Source of the DNA: Lithospermum erythrorhizon
Taxonomy: Eukaryota > Streptophyta > Magnoliopsida > Boraginales > Boraginaceae
Assembly: GCA_019722365.1 (NCBI GenBank)
Contig: JADFUC010000073.1
Coordinates: 1-64,000, forward strand
Direction: 5' to 3'
Length of the DNA: 64,000 nucleotides
The notes under the pieces were generated by a model, which saw only the letters and a program-made list of their open reading frames with translations, was not told where the DNA came from and made no database searches. The translations under genes and the position numbers were made by a program. This document shows, in pieces, positions 13,391-26,850 of the stretch (its first letter is position 1; the number at the start of each line of letters is the position of its first letter).

Positions 13391-14770
13391 CTAGTCTGGG
13401 AGGCCAACCATAAGAAGGTGTCAAGAAAAAACCCACAACTTTCTTTCACTGATTAAGAACTATATGGTCCACAAACCAATCACGACCAACCAAAGCAGAG
13501 GGCCCGAGATCTTCAGATAACAAGGACGGATAAATCCTCCTAATATATCAACATCTATCGCTATACTCACCGCAAGGACTAACATATGCCGTTATAATCC
13601 CCATTGGAAGTGTATTGCTTGGTCATATTCAGCATAGCTCATATAACACGATAGCTATGATATACTGTAGTTCAAGAATTGTCAATCTAAAATTCAAAGT
13701 TTAAATATCATAGGACACATTATACATATCCTCATGAATTGCTTTCAAGATAATCAGCCTCCTAGTCATAACTGGCAACTCTAATGTACGATCTAGTCCT
13801 CCGCAGCACGGATCAAATCTTCATCACTAAATCAAACACCACAGCAGTACACGTCACGCCTAACTATCGCCATCCTAATTCAAGGCTTTGGCTATCCTAG
13901 TGTTTCTAGGTCAGTTATGTAATCAACAATTTATGTCGGGCTTCCTCTGTGCCAAGATGCATCAACTCTATGGATTTAACTTTCACCAATGAGGATATAA
14001 TACATGGCATATATATTTAACAAATGGAAATAAATAACTAAAAACTATATTTAATGAATCACGATTCACGCATTTTAGTTAAGAACCGACAAAAACTCAA
14101 AAGAACTTTTGTTTAATCAACATTAACTTATTCCACAAAGCAATTTAACTAGCTCCACTCCATTAATGCTCAGCCTCCTTCACTCAAGCCTCGTGAAAAC
14201 CAACCTGTCAATCACGTGGATGATTCAACTCCGAGATGCATGCTAAATCCATACAATTCCCCAGTCATTTCGTAACATGTAAAGCAAAAAGATAAGGATT
14301 ATAAACACATCCTTTTACTGGAATACTTACTTATGTGCTTGTGCCTTTACAGCATTCATCAACCCGGTCTCTAAATCCAAGGAATCATTGATGCAAGACT
14401 ATGATTACGCTCGATAGTCATGCATTTAATTTCATGGATCAAAATGGGTTTCAACCACTTCTGTTCTATCGGGTAGGTTTACAACATTAAATCCTTGGTG
14501 TTAAAACACACATTGCCTTATTAAACGCATATTCTTTTAACATTACCAACAAAACAGATTGACCGGTCACGTTGTAATATTGAGTCTGCCTTCCTTAGTT
14601 TACTCATCGGTTAATACTAGACTCACCCTATTATTGAAATTCTGGCTAGCCAGCTTTTCATATTGCATAGCTTGTCCATACTACATTATCACATTCCGCC
14701 ATGTCAAGATCAAACCGATTCATTCCATGTAACTATCGGGAATAACGCTGCCCTTGTACTAATATTATGT
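13390..14770. other. Spacer, probably decayed retroelement
   Basis: No gene is recognised. The sequence has the base composition and word style of the flanking LTR fragments but no clear alignment was found by eye. Confidence 0.35.
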
Positions 14771-17110
14771 TATAGTATATAAGTTTCTCGGTGGAGTATT
14801 TCGCAGAAATTAAAAATTTCGGGTCGAGAAGGAAAATTCAAATAAATATGTTTTGTTAAGTGTATATTTCTGTCATATGGACCCGAGATAGTATAAATAA
14901 TTTTGGAATAATATCGATATATCGAGATGAGTATGATGAGTAGTAATATATGCCCGGGAATAACACAATGAAAATCGGTTTCGCTTGAGATTTGTAGCGC
15001 TAAGCGTGTAAAATTAACCAACCAAACTGAATCTCAAATTTCTTCCTCTAAATATCCCACCTACCACCACTTCATTCTTATCCTCATCCAAAACTTTCTT
15101 ATTTCCCTCCATGGCCGAAATGCTCTCTCCATTTTCCCCCTTGAAATTTTTTCCATTTCTCTCTCATCGATTGTCGCCTAAATTCAAGAACAAAGTTATG
15201 ATTTTCTTTCTCCTCACTACCCTTATCATATCTAAAGTAAGAAAGATAAAATCTTTGAGATACTTAAGTTTCAAGAGTTGACTTTTTAGTGTATTTCGTT
15301 GACTTTATCTTGAATTTATTATGGTAAATATTATCTATAGGATTAATGTGATTTTGGAAAGTATTTATCAGTTAGAAAGCGTAAGTCGAGGTTGACTTTT
15401 ATTGACTTTCTTAAAATGAACTTTAAACGTAAATATGAAAAGTCAGGCAGAATCATAATATAGTTGTTTCTGGGGTATAGAATTACTAATTCGATACGGA
15501 TAAAAAGAGAGATCGGGCCGGTAAAAGTCAGAAGTTCAGATAAAGATTTGCGCTTGAACTGAGGTCATTTAATGGATTAATTAGTTGTCAATCGATTGTC
15601 GGATCATTAGAATGCGCCAGCGTTATTGTTCAGTAATGCTGAAATCAATATCGAGATTTTACTTAAGTCAAGCAATAGAACGAGTTTGAATACAGTGGTA
15701 TATACCAATCTCTGGGGGATGGGACGTATCAAGTAAGTGGCTGGGAATTTGAACTGTAGACGGGTATAACAATTCGGGTTTATATAGATGCTAAGAGAGG
15801 TTATTCTACAAAATGTAGAATGTATAATCTCCGACAAGAGTTTGAGTCCTCGATCTAAAGACCTAAGACCGCCTAGAGTCATTACTTCATCGTTTTTGGG
15901 CTCGAGAGAGTACAATCTCACTGCATTGTGGGACCATATATTATGTTGTAGCAGACATGTGATATCTCGAGATTATTCCGATATGTGTATCAGGTGATTA
16001 TATCGATACTATGTGTAAATTCTCATTTATTTATTCATATGCATTTAAATAATTGAGATTTTGGGTTATATTATAGATAATTGAGATTATGATTCATATC
16101 ACGTGATATTAGTGATTATGATTTATATCAAGCGGGATACTTGGTATATGATTCACAGAGATTTTGTGGTCAGCACAAGGCAAGGTCGCACAATAATGCT
16201 GCTTGATCGCTTTTGTATGTTACTCTCATGAAATGGCAAGACTCTTCCGACCTGGAAGATTTGCAGTTGGCCGTGGATTCGCGGAGGTTTCAAAGATATG
16301 CACATCGGCGGGCGTGAAATGTCGGGTAGATGGCAAAGCGAGGCTCTATCTGACATGAAAGTGATTCCTCATATGTGTATTATTTGGAGATGGATTCCTA
16401 TATGTGTATTATTTGAGTGATTCCTCATGTGTATTATTTGAGTGATTCCCTCATATATTGGAGTGATTTCATTCGATGCCTTTGCGCCAATAAACCGTTT
16501 TTCCCTTTGAAACGAATATGCGTTTATTTATGATTACAGTTCTCATGCGTATAGTATTATGTAACACGTATAAAAGGATTCTATGTGAGTCAGGACTGTT
16601 ATTCATTAAAAATCAAGATGAGGCTATTGGTTTAGTTATATAAAGCATTTACCATGTATATGATCAAGTCTGGTATTTTGTATTCCTACTCAAAATTTCA
16701 ATTAGCCTCGACTCTTTTCATGGGCGGGCTGCTATACCTAGGTTCCCTAAGAGGTTGATCGCCGGTTGTCAGTCGCATTGATAGGTCATAGACAAGATCG
16801 TAGATGAGGCTGCTGCAGAAGTAGAATTCCTCATCGCTCATTTCCTTTGTTGCCTGCATTTGTATATCATAGACTGCATATATTTACCAGGGTCTCATGT
16901 CATATCTTCCTATGTCAGATTTTGGATTTGTAAAATCTAGAGTTGTATAATTATGAATTTGTATTATAAGTTGAAAGTTCGTTGTTTTATCTAGATATGT
17001 TGTTGTGTCAATTACGATTTGACAAAAGCCAGTATTTTTATTATTATTAATGCTCAAACGGTTTCTTTATGTCAGTCATCCATCGATCTATGACTCGTGT
17101 GTTGTCACAC
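14770..17110 (+). mobile_element. LTR of a second Ty3/gypsy-like family, + copy
   Basis: Contains a leader with 'ctccatggccgaaatgctc' (about 15110), 'gttgactttttattgacttt'-like repeats (15275-15420), a block '...gacctaagaccgcctagagtcatt' (about 15860-15885), an 'attgagattatga' minisatellite (16050-16140), a 28-base minisatellite (16370-16465), and a 3' end at 'gtgttgtcacactttaacc' (17100). The same order is found on the minus strand at 26850-28600. The small ORFs here have no recognisable product. Family placement rests only on LTR style. Confidence 0.5.
16370..16465 (+). repeat. Minisatellite, ~28-base 'gattcctcatatgtgtattatttgga' unit
   Basis: Three to four tandem units, built on 'gattcct', 'atatgtgtatt' and 'atttggagtg', are easily read between 16365 and 16470. 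It lies inside the LTR at 14770-17110. Confidence 0.7.
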
Positions 17111-19120
17111 TTTAACCTCGTATGCCGACTGGGCAGCCTGTTACAACTATAGTTACTTCTTTATTCTTTTAAAGTTATTGGCCAAGCTGCGTATTCCGAA
17201 TTCCGCTGTGGAATACTTTATGAAAGCTTCTACAATTCCAATCATGAATCATGCTGTTGTTAGTTGGGCAAGGTATTAAATACATTTCACATGATATGAA
17301 TCATATTACTATGTAATAGATTTCAACCACTCTCATTAATGCGAGGCCTTTACTGGATCGACCTCATCAAGAATTCACTTCATTAACAAGCAGAACTGGC
17401 TCATTTATAGAATTTAATCTATTATGATTTCATCACTTCCCGAGCTTTATATGACCTTAAACTTGACAAGCAATGTCATGCAAGCTCGCATATATATAAT
17501 GACCGACATATATGTCACATATGTAACCGACTCACAAATGTAAGCCAAGAATCTAATCACTACTATAATTTCTTTTAAGGTCGAGAAGATTTCTTCTGAC
17601 ATTTCAGTGTATTAAACTTATTTACGCAGCTACGCCCCACTAACCTTTATGAACTCAAGGTTCTTCATCACTCTTTGATTCTTATTGATTTTCTGTCAAG
17701 CATCAAAGCGAGGAATTTAACTTCATTATACTCAATCTTAAGTTTACAACTTTAGATTCTAGTAGTACGAAACTTTCTTTATATTCTCGCCGAGATGCGG
17801 AGTTCCAATAACCATGTCAAGTATCCATCATCGCCGATCATTACTTAGGAACATTCTTTGGATCATCATGAATCCTGCATGCCGTTACAACTTGTGGAAT
17901 AGCAATAAGAAAGTTTGAATAAACATGAGTACCTGGCCAACCAATAAATATGTCAATCTTGTTTCTAAATCTTAAATGTATGATTAAAGGCTTATTCATA
18001 ATTAATTGCTCATTTAATGAAAATATATTATTACTTCCGACATCACCATTCAAAAGGCAATATAGAATGGCCTTTTACTCCTGATGAATCACCATCTAGG
18101 CAAGATAAAGTGGTGAGCTTTATACTCAAATTCCATGTATTCACATCTTATCATTTTAAATGACCCCAAGTTATTTATTGGAGTATTTATTCATGTTGTC
18201 ATTTGTATCACCGCATTTAGCTTTAAATGCATCAAGAGGGACACTCCTCGATATAACTTGAGCCACTTGAAATTTATTCAAGTCATATTTATTTTTCTAC
18301 TATTTGTACTTCACAACGAAGATTTGCACGACAATAAATTGCAACACTAAGAAGTGGAAATAAATACCTTCCTTCTAGTTATGTACAAAAATGACTTTAA
18401 TATCAACTTGATCCGAAGAATTACGCCTACTACAGCTTACATAATACTAATTTATCACAGACATTTCAAAGTTTGTTTATCAAACACAACTCGGGAAGTT
18501 GTCTCATGTTTGAATACTTAATAAATTTGTTTAAAGGTAAAAGTAGCAACTTTAATACGTGGAAATTATTTCTATCTTTTGTGTTTCCATCCACTTTAAA
18601 CATAATCCCATAAGTACGCTTTAAGATTAGAATGATGTCTCATTCTTCGACAGATATTACTATATCGAATACGTATACTTCCGACTCAAAACTTGATAGT
18701 ATTCATATGGTCCTTTCCATACTCTTATCAATCTCCGACATATCATTCAATGACTCAAAATATTTAATTAACTTGTATGTAAAACATACAAACTAATTTA
18801 GATTGAACTCCACTGTCTAGTAAAGAGTCGACTTAGTTCAACTTTTCAAGATTATACCAAGTCTGCCTGTAGTCATAATCCATAAGTATTACTTAATCTT
18901 TTGTTGTTCAAGGTATCCTTTTTGATGAAGAGTAGCAATGTTCCCTTAATCAGACCACCTGATATGGAAACGTGTATGTCAAATATTTATTTCTACTCTA
19001 CAAGTGCAAGAAAATAGTCAGATCCCAACCACCTTCACGGAGGATTTAAATCGCTGCGGCTCCTATAACGTAGCTATCATTACACGCAGCCTGATAATCC
19101 TCTTTGTATCTTCATTATCC
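17110..19120. other. Spacer, decayed retroelement
   Basis: No gene is recognised. Bases 17600-17880 are the inverted counterpart of 12240-12480. ORFs such as 18135-18350 have no family features. Confidence 0.4.
17600..17880 (-). repeat. Inverted dispersed repeat, arm 2
   Basis: The reverse complement matches 12240-12480, strongest at 'gatccaaagaatgttcctaa' (about 17848-17867). See arm 1. Confidence 0.5.
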
Positions 19121-21480
19121 GTGTAATAACCCGTTACGAAAAAAAAAAATTTAAATTTCGCCTAAGTGGACCTGGGATATTTTAAATAATCTCACGATAA
19201 TATTATTTCAGAAAATTTTTAGCCGAATTACATTTATAATTTAGTAGTTTAAGCTACGGAATATTTTATCTTTGGAATTCTGCTTCAGGAGATTTAAGTG
19301 TCATAAGCCGGAGAAATTAACCGGGAACCAGACTTGAAGCTTTTAAATATCTACCATGTCATCTTTCCACATCATCATTATCAAAACACATCCATTTTTC
19401 ATGCTATGGCCGAAATATTCACCCCTCCCCTTAAAAAAATTTCTATTTTCCATTTCTCTCTTCGATTGTCGCCAAACTCGGCATCTAGAAATATCGTTTT
19501 CCCATCAGCCTTCTTTCTGAAGTTAAGGTAAATTTCTGTTTTCTTTGTAGATATTTGGTTTCAAATAGTTGACTTTAGTTGACTTTTCCATAATTGAATT
19601 TTATGATAAATCTTAGTTGGTTATGTGGTTCTCGCGACGTATCTGCTACGACCAGATTTGTAGGATCGCTCGGTGACGCATGATCGAGCTGACTTTCAGG
19701 TTTTCGTTGACTTTTTTTATGTGGATATTTTTATACACTTTAAACGTAAGTGAGGTTGGCATCGGGGACCTTAATATATGTTGTTGATGTTAAATTGGTG
19801 ATTTAAAATTGATTAAAGCGCGCAGGTTTAAAAAATGCAAATCTAGTTTATGTTATAATTGATACTTCGAGTATAGATTGTTAATTATGACCAATAAGAT
19901 TAGCGTGGGGTTCGGTGCTTCATCAATCTTAGAAAATACAAGGATAACTGATCATAATCTGAAGAACTATAGTCTTTGTTATTAAGACTTCAAAGATATG
20001 AGAAATCCTTAACATACTCTCCTGGTACGTTTAGGCCGACGTTTAAAAGCAATTTGAATGTCATGAAAAGAGTACTATCCTCAGCGTTACTTATTTGACT
20101 TACTTAAAACTACATTGTGATATGATTATGTGAGAATGATATACATGTTATTATGATATGATTATGTAGACCACATGTCATCAGAAAGCATGACTAATAT
20201 AAAGTATGCAATTTTCTATGAGCTATGTGATTACATTCTGCAAGAAGATTGTCAGGCAACAGCCTCTAAACCCCTCAACCATATTTTGATTATATCTTTG
20301 GTTTCAAGGACTGTATGATTCTGTAATTTGTTTCAAGAATTTTAATGTATGAATTGTGCTTGATATTATGACTCGAGGAATTTATAAGCTTAACTTCATA
20401 GTCGGGATTAGGCAGGACAGCTAAATTCTCCTGTAGACACCCTATATCATATATTGGCCTCTTATACTCGGCATAAGAGCCAGATGACTCTCTTTGATCG
20501 CCATTATAAAATATACTACTGTATAACTTGGCCTTATACTTCTAAGATAAGAAATGGGGTGTACAGCCTTTGATCATCATCAAGCACATTGTCGACGTGG
20601 GTCCACTACCAGATAACATACAGCGTGCCTTATACCTCTAGTGTATAAGAGTCGTGTGTGCCTTATACTCTAGTGTATGAGCGGTCTAAAATTTAGATGA
20701 GCCATTGATGGTCTTTTATAATTTGTGTGATGAGCGCGGTTTTATACTTTTATGCGTCTTGTACTTAGTGTATGATGCCGATGTGCCTTATACTTACGAG
20801 CGCGTGTCTTATACTTTGTGTATGTTTGGCTTCGGCCCATAATCATGTATAAGCGAGGTGATCGCTGATTAGTCCATTCCTCACAGACGGACTGGTATAC
20901 GCGCATAGACGGGCATCAAAGGGATATTGGTAGAGAGTTCAAGGACCAGAGTTTCAGTCATGTTGAGTCTATTGATTTCTTTCGAAATTGTGTGTCACGA
21001 ACCTTCTATTATATCTTCATGTATTATGTCCGAGATTTCCTCATGGAATTACGTTGTATGACCTTTGTAGTCCCGATATATGCATTTTGGTCTATATTTG
21101 ACTATTATATTATTGATCGAATTGCTCAGAGTGGTAAGTTCACCCTTACAAGAAAGTTTCACTAAGCCTCGCGCTTACACCCCTTTTCGCATCATGCATT
21201 TCCATTGTGCCAGTCGACAGACGGCTACCGAGCGCAGTCGCTTTGAGTTTGTTCCGAGTGGCCAGTGAGCATCTATACAGGCGATCCTCACTGGCTTTGT
21301 TAGAATCAGTTTTGATCGTTGTATTTTCCTTTGAAACTTTAATACGGTCATGGCCATTTTGTATTCGTGATACAAAGACGATGATTCGGCCAGAATTTCG
21401 CTTAAGATTACTTTATTTCGGGGATATGTCAGGTATATATATACGGGTTTCTATTGCTCGATATCACTACGGATTATAAC
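19121..21480 (+). mobile_element. Long LTR-like segment C
   Basis: Starts 'tgtaataacccgttacg' followed by an A-run. It then matches LTRs A and B: 'aatttagtagt', the pyrimidine-rich leader at 19345-19450 with 'atggccgaaatattc', 'ttgacttttccataattgaa', and the 'gccttatact' minisatellite (20450-20840). It lacks an obvious 'gtatttatgtggct' array. The 3' end is uncertain. The ORFs at 21080-21479 overlap on both strands and look spurious. Confidence 0.5.
20450..20840 (+). repeat. Minisatellite, 'gtgccttatactctagtgtat' unit (copy in LTR C)
   Basis: Tandem units such as 'gtgccttatacctctagtgt' and 'gtgccttatactctagtgta' follow each other at 20625-20685, with further degenerate units on both sides. 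Corresponds to 3240-3670 and 8220-8620. Confidence 0.65.
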
Positions 21481-24400
21481 CTAAAAAACTATTTTGATTT
21501 GGGAAACTGAATCGTGGATCACATTTTTGGATGAAACGAATTGTATTTAAACTGAAGCCGGCCCATCGGCTCGCGACTCCGGTGTCTTTGATTAATGACC
21601 TCTCACTGCATGGCTAGACCAAGGCCTATTATCGATTTATTTGGCTTATATCCACATGGCTAAACTACGAGTCAAACTAGTGTTCTCGATTAATCGTAGC
21701 CCAGTCAAGATATTTACGCTTTTAATAAAAATCATTTGAGATATGAGGTTTTAACTAAATCTCTTCAATTCATAAATGTTACTTAAAATCCATATCTTCT
21801 ATGCTTTAAAGTTCAAATAACGGCTTAATCAATAAATTCAACTTATAGTTCCATGTACACTAACTGGGCATGCTTATTTACAACCTGAATATTAACTTTT
21901 TTCATTTGGTTATACATACTCATAAGCTTCTTTCTTTTCTTATTACAATTCATAAAACCATGTTCATCTATTAAAGAAAGAAATATCAATCACATGTTCG
22001 AGATGTGATAACAAATATCTAAGATCATTCAATAGTTTTTCTCAATTGAGTTATAAAAGTGATTAAACCATTTTTTATCTATATTGGCTTAAGAGATACG
22101 CGACATATCGGGTCTTCATAGCATCATCAATTTCATCGGTCAGTAAATTATCATCCTTCAAATCATATCACGTATGATCACCACTGAACCAAAAGTTCAT
22201 GAACGCATCAAGGCGATTTATCCTAAGTCTTAAATGTTTGTATTTAAAGTTTGTCATCTATTAGCATACAACCGACATATTAAGGAGATCGTGTTGTAAC
22301 ACTTGCTTCAACAAGTCATTCGGATTTCTCCTTAACTATTTTATTTCAGCTACATTATAATCATGCATTTAGTTTGCCCAATAAATGCAAAAATAGGTAA
22401 ACCTTATGCCAAAATAATAGGAAGAACTTAAAATAAAAAACAAGTGTAGTTCAAAATAACTTCGTATTATTATTTGCAAAATGAATTAAAATATAATAAT
22501 TTTATTTCAAATCTCACAAAATGCAAGGGCGATTGAAGATTTACCATGTTCTGATTCAAACTAAGAAGACTGCATACATTCAATCCAGATAATAGCAGTG
22601 TTATCAAATCAATCATATGCAATTAAAGTCTATGTCAGATTCAAATCCAGCACACGTGTTACTTTTAAACCAAGACAATAAAGAGGCTATCAAATCAATC
22701 ACTTTAAAACCACATAACTCTGTGACACTAGCATACTATACAAGATGCTACTCCGAGTTTCAGATCGCCGAGAAAACAATCGGGTAAGTAGATACCAATT
22801 AAACCAAATAGCTACTGAACGATCATCCGAAAAGTCAACAACGTTAAAACTACTCTTTAACATTTAACTAATGTCATACCAATTGCAAAACCCGTAACAC
22901 TCCATCACAGCGTCGCATGACGAACCGATTTCACAACTTTGAAACTGGTTTTATACTTTGCTTAAATTTTAATTTGGTGAGATTAATGTTATTTAACTTT
23001 ATTTTAACCAAGTTTATAGATAGTACATATTCAAGCAACATGCACAACATGAAAAATAAATAAATAAACACACATTTATGAGATATAGAGCATGAATCAA
23101 TTAGGATCTACATCACTTAACAAAGTTGAAATGCTAACATAAGTCCACATGTTACTTAGCGAAGTCTTGTATTCTTTAGCCTCTTGAACCTCTGGGCTTC
23201 AAATGCTATCTTCAATGCCACCACAAATAATATATTTACTACTCTAACTCCAATTTTAGAGCAAAGACAGACTAAGGGTAATTGAATACAAGAAGAAAAG
23301 AAATACAAGAAAGTCGCTATTAACATTCTGCAGACGTTGCACCGTGAAATAAAGAAAATGAACTGTCATATATCTAAATACCTCATTTCATTCCATAACA
23401 ATATATATAGCAAATATTAAAAAAATATACTTAATGTCATATATATTAAATGAAATGAAAATAGAAATGTCATGGACTATTTTACCACTACCCATTATTT
23501 TATAATTAATTATTTGAATTAATGTAAATTTTCAATTTAAATATATACACACATGATTAATGATAATGCGTTATAATAATTACCAACCACTTAAACCATG
23601 GAATAGTTACTTTACAAGTAATCAACTCCAAAATTCAAAATTTAAAGTTATTAAAATGATATTTCAATAATTAATTAATGAAAATAATTATGAAAGGAAA
23701 ATATAAATCAATTTAATGTCATTCAAGATATATTTTCAATCATCTTAATACAAAATTTAGATTTAGTATTTAAACCTCTGAGAGTTAATAATTACTAATA
23801 ATTTTTAAACCAAACGTTAATTTGCAAACACGCTAGTGGTTTTCAAAAACGGACGAAGAACTTCAGAGGTCAATACTTACTGCCTCCGGCCGCCCAGCTA
23901 CCGATTACGCGCCACTTAGTGTCAGAAGATCGCCGCGAAGCTAAGTCCAGGTCGAACGCTGGCTTATTCCCACCGACGCGCCTGCACGCAGCCCCGCCCG
24001 CTTAATTCGCCTTTTGGCATCATTTCCGCTTTTTCCAAATTAATTGCAACTTTGTAAAAAACATCAGTCTAAAAGATTCAAAAAATTCCCCGAATTAACC
24101 CCTGAACATCAAATTTAATATCATTATTGAACATTCCGAATTTTGAATTTTACCAAAACACTTCTAGTTTTTCGATAAACCCAAACAAATTGTAGAAATT
24201 AAATGAATTTTTTTGGAACACTTAAAAATTCAAAACAATTTGGAAAATATCTTGCATAATCCATAAAGGGTCGTGAATAATAAATTTAATTTTAATTTTC
24301 AAAAAATTTAACCCTCTCTCAAATTGAAAACAATTCTACCAAATTAAACGCAAACTAATCAATTTTAATCCCTCCATGAAACAATTAAATCATCAAAATC

Positions 24401-24790
24401 AATACATAATAAAACATGATTCAACGGTAGAGAGAGAAGTACAAAAATGGGTTGATTTTTTCATATTATATATTCATCAATTGAATATACAAATCACAAA
24501 TTCAATCTAATTAATTAAATTTAATTAGATAAAATACATCAAACTTCAGTAGGCCTGAGGCCACCTGTGAATCTAGTATGAATTTTATCAAGTGATAAAA
24601 TACCAAATTCATACATCCCTATACCTCAAAATTATTATAATTATCTAAAATTCATATAAACTTATATAACACAGAAAGGATTTATATGAATTCCATCATT
24701 ACATTTACTACCCAATAATTGCGAAAGCCGTTGAACTTACATTCAAGGCCTCCTAACATGGGATTTAATGAAAACTGTATAAGAATTTCA
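21480..24790. other. AT-rich spacer with one GC-rich island
   Basis: No ORF of interest. The stretch is strongly AT-rich, especially 23380-23870, apart from a sharp GC-rich block at 23881-24010. It may be a decayed retroelement on the minus strand. Confidence 0.45.
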
Positions 24791-25500
24791 ATTCTTCTTC
24801 TTAACATTTCGCCATTGAGAGGTAAAGAGGAGGAGGCTAGGTTTTCATGAATTATTACGAAAACCTAATAAGCTTTTATGGTTGTGTCTAACCTAAAAGC
24901 CCAACCTAATAGGCTTAACGAGCCAACTCATACACTAAACCGCTTAGTAAAATCAAACACTAACAAGTTACATAGTAACTAACAAGTTACTAACAAGTTC
25001 AATTCAACTATCTAATTAATTCAATCAGACTAATTTAATGAATTCTGGAAGTTCATCCTTAATTTATATTTCTTTTCATTTATCAATGCTCAAATTCCCT
25101 AATTGAGAATTATCTGCTTGATTACAATCAACTCTCAATTCTAGTAAATATATTTTAATTCTCATACATGAAATATAATTCATTTGTCAGATGTGTGCGC
25201 TGACTTCTAGGCCTTTAGATATTGCTGTATAATAACAATAAAACACCTAATTATTATTATAAAAGACAATGAGTAAGATCACAATCACTCATAACCTTAA
25301 ATTATTATCATGAGAACCCACACTAGTAATACACAATTACTAAGATGAACACTAGTTCCAAAGAATTCATTTAACTTAACTGTAAATGAATTGATACAAT
25401 AATCGCTTGAACGGGTATAATAAAAGAATCAATTTTATTACTTCAACAATACTATTACGCATTTGCTGGGACATTTACTTTTATATTTGACAAAGAGAAG
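24790..25500 (+). mobile_element. Copia-like LTR remnant, copy 2
   Basis: Pairs with 12690-13390 in the same orientation. It includes 'catttcgccattgagaggta' (about 24805), 'cctaataagctt', 'ctaacctaaaa', two 'taactaacaagtt' words, and 'tgtgtgcgctgacttctagg' (about 25192), which resembles the 'gtgtgtgacc..taggtt' motif of plant Copia LTRs. Confidence 0.45.
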
Positions 25501-26850
25501 TTAGAAAAATGGCATCGTGGTATCTATATTATTATTACCGATGCTCATTTCATATGCAAAATGTGCCTTTTATAAGCAAACCACCACAAATACCAAACTT
25601 CATAATCAGTAGTCAATTTTATCATACTATTCAACATATACTATTCATATGTCAATTCATATTTCCGGCCAATCTTTACCTCTATAACATATGTTAGTTA
25701 TTTCACGATTATTAGGATAGTCCCGCAATTCTTCTATGACGTGGTTCATGTAGTAAAGGACCATGAGGGGATAAATCCGCCATCTTTATGATTTAAAACC
25801 GTCATCCTTTTCAATTAGACGCTATAGCATTTTACCATAATATATCGATACTTGGAAGATCATCCTATCCATTCCCCGTCAGTAGATTTCAAACAATCTA
25901 TCAGTACTCGGGAGTTGATCAAGATGGTGAACAAAGAAATCTAACGCCAATGTCCCACCATAACTCCCCGCCACTTGAAATAATTCGCATCCACCTCCCC
26001 CAAACAGTCATCTACCTTCCAGTAACGATCATTCGCAAACACCTCCTCTAAACACCTTTCTAAATAACCTTACCTTTCCTACCACAACCAACTCATAATA
26101 CATATACTCAACCACCCATACAACCACACCTAATAAGATTACGATGATCTTAATGCTGCACTGTTCTTATTTGCCCAAGTTTCCTACTTTATGTCAACAC
26201 ACCAACAACAACAACCTCTCAACATTGACGATACCTGAAGTTCCCACCTAAGCACAACAAGGGCGCAAGGACCTTCTTATGATCCCGTCGTCTACAATGA
26301 AATAGATGCGATGGTGAGACAACTGAAGTTTCAGCTGCAACCGCTGATCAAAATTGATTTTCCCAGTTCAATTGTGAGTATCCACGAGACGGGTATGGAA
26401 AATATTTTGTTATTTCCAAATCTCGAATTTAAATGACAGTTTGCTGCACAATGATTTGGAAAGTACCTCGATCTTTTATGCTTGGATCAACGCGAAGATA
26501 GGATTTACTTTGGGAAGAGTTGGTCAAGGTTTTCAAGAGAATTACGGACTGAGTTTTGAAACCCATGAGTCGCTTTTTAAACATACCGTCCCGAAACAGA
26601 CGCTAAGACTTGTCAACGAGCTGCAAAAGTGATCAGTTTTGGGACTATTGTTTATTGAGGTGTTTTATTGGCCCGAAAGATGAATCAACCAAAAATTGAA
26701 GTTCGTATCCGCAAACTCATACTATTTTCAAAGCAACAAGCTCGGGCACTTGTGCCTAAGCCACAATCGCCTAAAGTGCTTAAAACTTAACAACCTTCCA
26801 AGAGCTACCACCACTTTATAAAACTTTACTTCCTAATACTTATCTATCCG
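25500..26850. other. Spacer, repeat fragments, no recognised gene
   Basis: Bases 25690-25930 share diverged direct similarity with 28880-29110 ('ttagttatttca', 'attcttct.tga', 'ccttttcaatt', 'gatcctcctattcatt'-like words). The 63-codon ORF at 26441-26632 has no family features. Confidence 0.4.

Noticed and set aside
21080..21479. Three ORFs on opposite strands of LTR C
   Set aside because: They overlap one another, have no recognisable domain, and are not preserved in LTRs A and B.
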